This document shows, piece after piece, positions 35,790 through 41,803 of a DNA stretch of 41,803 bases. How positions within the stretch are numbered: the stretch's first letter is position 1; each line of letters begins with the position of its first letter. The translations under genes were made by a program, and so were the position numbers. Location of the stretch: positions 1 to 41,803 of the forward strand of contig NZ_JAFFQC010000030.1 of the NCBI RefSeq assembly GCF_016918545.1. Reading direction: 5' to 3'. The stretch comes from Desulfobulbus alkaliphilus (lineage in GTDB: Bacteria; Desulfobacterota; Desulfobulbia; Desulfobulbales; Desulfobulbaceae). The notes under the pieces were generated by a model. It was given only the letters and a program-made list of their open reading frames with translations. It was not told the DNA's origin and ran no database searches.

Positions 35790-35928
35790 CTCCTTTTTGC
35801 GGCAGCATTCACCGGTGGCAGGAAAAGGCTGCCTGCTTTGGAATAACGGAATCGGTTTTTTTTGAGCAAGGAGAGCACAACCATCTCATCCCCATGCATA
35901 TTCTTATTTTTCTATATCTTTGGTCGTC

Positions 35929-36828
35929 ATGAAGCCCAAGGTCTCGGTCATCATTCCCGCCTATAATCATGAACGGTTTATTGGCGCGGCCATTGAAAGC
36001 GTGTTGCGGCAAAGTCATGACAACCTGGAATTGATTATAATCGACGATGGCTCGACCGATAACACCGCGGCTGTGATCAAGGCAGTGGACGATCCGCGCC
36101 TGACCTACCTCTATCAGGAAAACCAGGATGCCTATAACACCATTAACCGGGGGCTTTCCCTGGCTGGTGGTGAGTATGTGGCCATCCTCAACTCCGATGA
36201 TGTCTACACCACTGATCGGTTGGAAAAATTGCTGGCGGCCAGGGAAGAAACAGGGGCGCATTGTTTGATTACCGATGTAATTCCCATCGATGATGACGGG
36301 CAGGTTTTCACTGATCCTGATTTTGGTTGGAATATCTGGCATCACAAGAACCGCGGTTTCTATTTTTCCTGTGGTGATCTCTATACAGCCTTTCTCAAAG
36401 GTAATTTCATGGTGACCACCTCCAATTTCTTTTTGACCAGGGAGGCGGTGGCCAGGGTCGGTGCGTTCTGTTCCCTGCGGTATCTGCATGATTATGATTA
36501 TATCTTCCGCGTCATGCTCGCCTTTCCGGAACAGGTGGTCTACCTGCATGATCAGCGACTCCTCTACTATCGTATACACAGCGGCAATACCTTGAGTGAA
36601 GCTGCTGTCATCGGCCGTGAGCAGGACAAGGAGGTGATCAGGAAATATATGCTGGCCAGGGTTCCTGAAGAACTCAAAGGCGTGGTCGCCGCCGGCAGTG
36701 AGCGGTTGGTTGAACTGGAACAGGAACTGCATCAAGTCCGCGCCGCTCTGCACCCGCAACCGCAACCAGGGATCAGGCAACAGGCCAGGGGCTTGTGTCG
36801 CGCCTTGTTTACCCGGCTTTTCCGGTGA
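35929..36828 (+). CDS. Family 2 glycosyltransferase
   Basis: A 299-residue GT-A enzyme. VIIPAYNH, IDDGSTDNT and the NSDD metal motif are canonical. The region around WHHKNRGFYFSCGD and HDYDYIFR is typical of the acceptor side. The C-terminal tail (SERLVELEQELHQVRA) is predicted to form a short coiled coil. The frame opens at a TTG at 35920, but the ATG at 35929 is the more likely start. The MITE-like copy 2 begins 12 bp after the stop. Confidence 0.9.
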   Translation: MKPKVSVIIPAYNHERFIGAAIESVLRQSHDNLELIIIDDGSTDNTAAVIKAVDDPRLTYLYQENQDAYNTINRGLSLAGGEYVAILNSDDVYTTDRLEKLLAAREETGAHCLITDVIPIDDDGQVFTDPDFGWNIWHHKNRGFYFSCGDLYTAFLKGNFMVTTSNFFLTREAVARVGAFCSLRYLHDYDYIFRVMLAFPEQVVYLHDQRLLYYRIHSGNTLSEAAVIGREQDKEVIRKYMLARVPEELKGVVAAGSERLVELEQELHQVRAALHPQPQPGIRQQARGLCRALFTRLFR

Positions 36829-36840
36829 GCACATGCCAAA

Positions 36841-36970
36841 ACCTTGTATCCGTGAGCGAATGCCCCGAAGGGCGGCTGGTGAAAGTTTTTTTCAAGGGTT
36901 TAGTTGCAAATATAACATGTTTACAGCAAGATATATCCAAAAAAGGGTCCAGCCGTCACGGATTCAGGAA
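36841..36970 (+). mobile_element. MITE-like element, copy 2 (deleted form, 130 bp)
   Basis: The left end CCTTGTATCCGTGAGCG and the right end TCACGGATTCAGGAA (36956-36970) match the other copies. The GCCCCGAAGGGC hairpin and the right half are kept, but about 92 bases between CCGTGAGCG and GCCCCGAAGG are missing, including the central palindrome. It has the same orientation as copy 3 and lies just upstream of the HAD-type gene. Confidence 0.8.
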
Positions 36971-37025
36971 AACAGTACATGATCATTATCCCAAGGAATG
37001 CTTCCAGGTTCCTGCCCCTCTTTGA

Positions 37026-39101
<2,076 letters not shown>

Positions 39102-39104
39102 GGT

Positions 39105-39347
39105 ATGGGAAAACGGATGATGAATTCGCGGTTTGATGTCGCAACAGGCGAGATCGGCAGGATTGCCCGCACCTATCTGCGGCAGCGGTGGTTACCGCTG
39201 GGTAATCTCGGTGGCATGACCCGATTGCGTGAACTTTTCATTCTGATCGTCATGCATCGCTGTGGAGGGCCGCTTTTCCGGCTGCTCATTCCGTATGAAC
39301 ATCGCCTGACCCGTTTGTATCTACGCCTGCGGCACAGGAAAAAATAA
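39105..39347 (+). CDS. Small basic protein of unknown function
   Basis: An 80-residue, highly basic protein (many R and K) with a central hydrophobic stretch LRELFILIVMH that could lie along or enter the membrane. I do not recognise the family. It starts three bases after the HAD-type gene's stop and uses a GGAG site within that gene's end, so it is coupled to it and may be an accessory of the HAD protein. No signal peptide is evident. Confidence 0.65.
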   Translation: MGKRMMNSRFDVATGEIGRIARTYLRQRWLPLGNLGGMTRLRELFILIVMHRCGGPLFRLLIPYEHRLTRLYLRLRHRKK

Positions 39348-39362
39348 GCGCGGCGTAACCGT

Positions 39363-39584
39363 TCCCTGGATCCGTGAGCGTTCGTCCGTGCGTCAGCTTT
39401 ATTGTCTATGACCGTTTGATTAAAGTTAACTTTATCGAACGGTTACGGGCAATGAAGATGGCGTGCGGATGGACGCCCCGAAGGGCGGCTGGTGAAGGTT
39501 ATTCTCAAGGATTACGCTGCAATTACAACCTGATTACAGCTAGATATATCTAAAACAAGAGTCCAGCCGTCACGGATTCAGGTC
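39363..39584 (+). mobile_element. MITE-like element, copy 3 (full length, 222 bp)
   Basis: The left end TCCCTGGATCCGTGAGCG and the right end TCACGGATTCAGG (39570-39582) form imperfect terminal inverted repeats. It aligns to copy 1 without gaps in the opposite orientation. The central hairpin lies at 39411-39443, and the GCCC-cgaa-GGGC hairpin follows near 39477-39488. It starts 15 bases after the small basic gene and ends where the next reading frame begins, at a TTG at 39586. Confidence 0.85.
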
Positions 39585-39660
39585 CTTGACCATCGCCGGG
39601 GATCAGGAGATGATTGCACCCCCCCCATTTTTTCTTTCATTATTGCTCCCAACTCGTGTC

Positions 39661-41526
39661 ATGAATAAAAAACTCGTTCTTATTGCTCTTCTCTTTTCTT
39701 TTGTCATTTCCTGCCTCTACCTTGTTTTGATCGAGAACAAGGCCATGGTCAACCTCCATCTCGAGACGGAACGCAGGACTATTTTCAAGATATACTGGAA
39801 AAAGGAGGGCGGCAACTGGACAGAGCGAAGAGTGGCCACCATCGTCATCGACCCCCGCCAGGAACATTATTCCTTCAGGCTGACCAATATCGCCAGAATT
39901 GCTGCCCTGCGGGTGGATACCTCGGAAAGGCCGTCCACGGTCACCCTCAAGTCGCTCACCATCCGACAGAATGGTTTTGAGCCTATTGTCCTGGACACAC
40001 CGGAGGCCCTTTCCCATCTTGAAATCATTGAGGGTATTGAAAGTGTGGAGGTTTCGGAAAAAGGATTGACCGTGGTTCCCGCCACCATAGACCCGCAACT
40101 GCTCTTCACTCTGCCGACGTTAAGCAAAACACCGGTCCTGCTCGATCAGACCCTGCGCATCGCATGCATTTTCCTGGTCGTCTTTCTGCTGTGCTGGGCG
40201 CTCCATCGGGTTGTTCAGGAGTATCATTTTGTTTCCTACTGTTCGTTGGTCGTTTTTGTTTTCATTCTTGTCATGGCCAGTTTGAGCCTTTACAACCAGC
40301 ATCCCGATGAACCTTTTCATGTGCATGCCGGTGAATATTTCCAGGACCATGTTTTTCCGCCCCGGATCGGTGATCCCTCGACCCTCGACAGTTACAGCGG
40401 CTATGGCGTCTCCCGGCTGCACTCCGGCGAAATCGCCTATTTTTTTGCCGGTAAGTTTGCCAAAATGCTGCAGCCTTTTGAGATCCCCAGCTACCTGGCG
40501 TTGCGCTATTTCAATGTGGCTCTCTTCTTTACCCTCTTTGTGATGACGTTGAACAGCTATCATTTCCGGTTGTTGATGGTTCCGGTCCTGCTTTCCCCGC
40601 AGATCTGGTATATTTTCAGTTATGTCAATTCGGAAGCCTTTGCCTTGTTCATTATTCTGGTGGTTGCGCATCAGTTGGTCTGTCCGGATTCCAAGTTCAA
40701 CAGACTTGTTGCCGCTGAGAAATTCAGCGGACCTTCCGCGCTCTCTCTTGCAGCACTTGGCATGCTGTTTGGATTTCTGCTGCTGCTGAAGATCAATTTT
40801 TATTTTTACCTCCTTTTTGTCGGTTTGTATATCTTCTGGCGTTTCGGCTGTGGGACCCTGCCCTGCAATCGTTTCAGTTTTTCCCGATTGGCCGCCATAG
40901 CTCTTATCGGCCTGACTCTGTTCGGCACGGTACGGGGGATTGACAGCTATATCAACGATTTCAGGAAATCGGAGAAATTGCTGGAGGTGCGCGAGCAACT
41001 TGCCAATGAAATCTATAATCCGAGAACCCCGCTGGAAAGAAAACACATCTACCTGCACATGCGAGATCGGGGAGTCACGCTGGAACGATTTTTGCGAATT
41101 GAGCGATGGGGTGAGAAAACGTTTCGTTCCGCCTTCGGTGTCTACGGCTACACCTCGATATCAGGTTCCTTTAATTATTATGATTATGTGCGCTACACCG
41201 GCCTGTTGCTCCTGGTTTCCGTTCTTGCCGTTGTTGTAGTCAGAGGAGGGTGGCCGGGGGTTTCCCTGCTGGCGGTGACCCTGACCAGTGCTTCGGCTTT
41301 GATTGCCGTGGCCATTTATCATGCCTGGACCATGGATTTTCAGGCGCAGGGGCGGTATTTACTGCCCATTGTCGGCATGGGTGCTGTATTTTATGCGCAC
41401 ATCCACCAACTTCTTGCCCGACCTTATTTCCTGCTTCTGTGGTGCGGAATGTTTTCTCTTGCTCTCTATAATTTTCTCTTCGTCGGTCTGCGGGGGGTCG
41501 AGAAATTGAGTTTTATAATCGTATAA
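39661..41526 (+). CDS. Polytopic membrane protein, GT-C/DUF2142-like
   Basis: A protein of 621 residues from the start chosen here. A hydrophobic N-terminal segment (about 4-22) is followed by a soluble beta-rich part of about 140 residues, then ten or so membrane segments. The NQHPDEPFH motif just after the second membrane segment is the expected acidic catalytic position of GT-C proteins and is like those of DUF2142 members. The frame extends upstream to an ATG at 39610 and a TTG at 39586 next to the MITE. The ATG at 39661 gives a typical membrane start but lacks a ribosome site, so the start is uncertain. If 39610 is used, a run of eight C (39619-39626) is inside the gene. It ends 34 bp before a strong terminator. 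Confidence 0.75.
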   Translation: MNKKLVLIALLFSFVISCLYLVLIENKAMVNLHLETERRTIFKIYWKKEGGNWTERRVATIVIDPRQEHYSFRLTNIARIAALRVDTSERPSTVTLKSLTIRQNGFEPIVLDTPEALSHLEIIEGIESVEVSEKGLTVVPATIDPQLLFTLPTLSKTPVLLDQTLRIACIFLVVFLLCWALHRVVQEYHFVSYCSLVVFVFILVMASLSLYNQHPDEPFHVHAGEYFQDHVFPPRIGDPSTLDSYSGYGVSRLHSGEIAYFFAGKFAKMLQPFEIPSYLALRYFNVALFFTLFVMTLNSYHFRLLMVPVLLSPQIWYIFSYVNSEAFALFIILVVAHQLVCPDSKFNRLVAAEKFSGPSALSLAALGMLFGFLLLLKINFYFYLLFVGLYIFWRFGCGTLPCNRFSFSRLAAIALIGLTLFGTVRGIDSYINDFRKSEKLLEVREQLANEIYNPRTPLERKHIYLHMRDRGVTLERFLRIERWGEKTFRSAFGVYGYTSISGSFNYYDYVRYTGLLLLVSVLAVVVVRGGWPGVSLLAVTLTSASALIAVAIYHAWTMDFQAQGRYLLPIVGMGAVFYAHIHQLLARPYFLLLWCGMFSLALYNFLFVGLRGVEKLSFIIV

Positions 41527-41560
41527 ACCTGATTTTACTTTATTAATTTTTGTTATTGAA

Positions 41561-41588
41561 AGAGCAGTAGCTACTGCTCTCTTTTTTT
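41561..41588 (+). terminator. Rho-independent terminator
   Basis: A perfect palindrome AGAGCAGTAGCTACTGCTCT (41561-41580) is followed at once by C and a run of seven T (41582-41588). The stem is strong and the T-run is clear, so it ends transcription of the polysaccharide operon whose last gene stops at 41526. Confidence 0.92.
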
Positions 41589-41719
41589 CTTTTTCTTTTG
41601 CGCCACTCTGGTATAAAATTTAATATTTCTGCCAGTAAGTGCAGAGGGTAAGCTATTCCGGACAAAAACGCCATTTAATCCCCCCACAGCCTCCCCCATT
41701 CAACATGGAGGATCGAGGC

Positions 41720-41803
41720 ATGAGACAACCAATCGATTGGGATCAGGTAGCGGAGTTGGCAGAGAAGATCAAGGAACAGGGGCTCAGTTATCGTGAGGGT
41801 GCG
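41720..41803 (+). CDS. Start of an unidentified gene (partial, runs off the edge)
   Basis: Twenty-eight codons are open to the right edge, beginning MRQPIDWDQVAELAEKI and ending YREGA. GGAGG at 41707-41711 lies eight bases upstream of this ATG, which favours it over an in-frame ATG at 41705. The helical segment KEQGLSYREGA has the rhythm of a helix-turn-helix, as in DNA-binding or transposase-associated small proteins, but too little is visible to name it. The gene follows the terminator, so it lies outside the polysaccharide operon. Confidence 0.55.
   Translation, partial: MRQPIDWDQVAELAEKIKEQGLSYREGA

Overview
This window is almost wholly a surface-polysaccharide (O-antigen, capsule or exopolysaccharide type) biosynthesis locus. 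I count at least fourteen glycosyltransferase genes. With them are nucleotide-sugar enzymes (galE, a UDP-glucuronate decarboxylase, an SDR epimerase/dehydratase), a sulfotransferase-like protein, an AsnB-type amidotransferase, two FAD enzymes, a HAD-type hydrolase and three polytopic membrane proteins of GT-C type. No rRNA, tRNA, CRISPR array or taxonomic marker is present. The gene families, clear Shine-Dalgarno sites and paired extragenic palindromes suggest a Gram-negative bacterium, possibly a Desulfobacterota-like one, but the taxonomic guess is weak.

Layout. (1) 345-3203 (+): three visibly A+T-rich genes (two glycosyltransferases and a sulfotransferase-like protein). (2) 3365-3840: decayed IS200/IS605-family ends and a frameshifted transposase remnant. 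(3) 3961-8479 (+): three glycosyltransferases and one unassigned protein. (4) 8501-8722: a 222-bp MITE-like element, then 8943-10766 (+), a polytopic membrane protein. (5) 18049 down to 10787 (-): a packed operon of seven glycosyltransferases. (6) 18362-21517 (+): a polyprenyl-phosphate sugar synthase with its DUF2304 partner, galE and UDP-xylose synthase. (7) 21694-22959: REP-like palindromes, a HEPN/MNT toxin-antitoxin pair and a gutted ATPase pseudogene. (8) 23193-41526 (+), more G+C-rich: a repeat-bearing glycosyltransferase, SDR enzyme, GlpD-like oxidoreductase, glycosyltransferase, AsnB-like amidotransferase, FAD oxidoreductase, GT-C-like protein, glycosyltransferase, HAD-type two-domain protein, a small basic protein and another GT-C-like protein, closed by a strong terminator at 41561. 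A new gene begins at 41720.

How the genes may work together (inference). Cytoplasmic GT2 and GT4 enzymes would build a complex repeat unit from UDP-Gal, UDP-Xyl and other donors. The polyprenyl-phosphate sugar synthase would supply lipid-linked sugars to the GT-C-like membrane proteins for periplasmic side-branching. Sulfation (2388 gene) and amidation (30158 gene) would decorate the glycan. No flippase, ABC exporter, Wzy-like polymerase or initiating phosphoglycosyltransferase could be assigned, so the locus probably extends beyond both edges or these functions lie elsewhere.

The most unusual non-coding signal is a dispersed element with terminal inverted repeats, found three times (8501-8722, 36841-36970, 39363-39584). 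Its central hairpin varies between copies only in the loop or in ways that keep pairing. Two other families of paired palindromes, a long hairpin, a recurring upstream motif and several 7-8 nt G or C tracts also mark this as a mosaic, rearranging locus.
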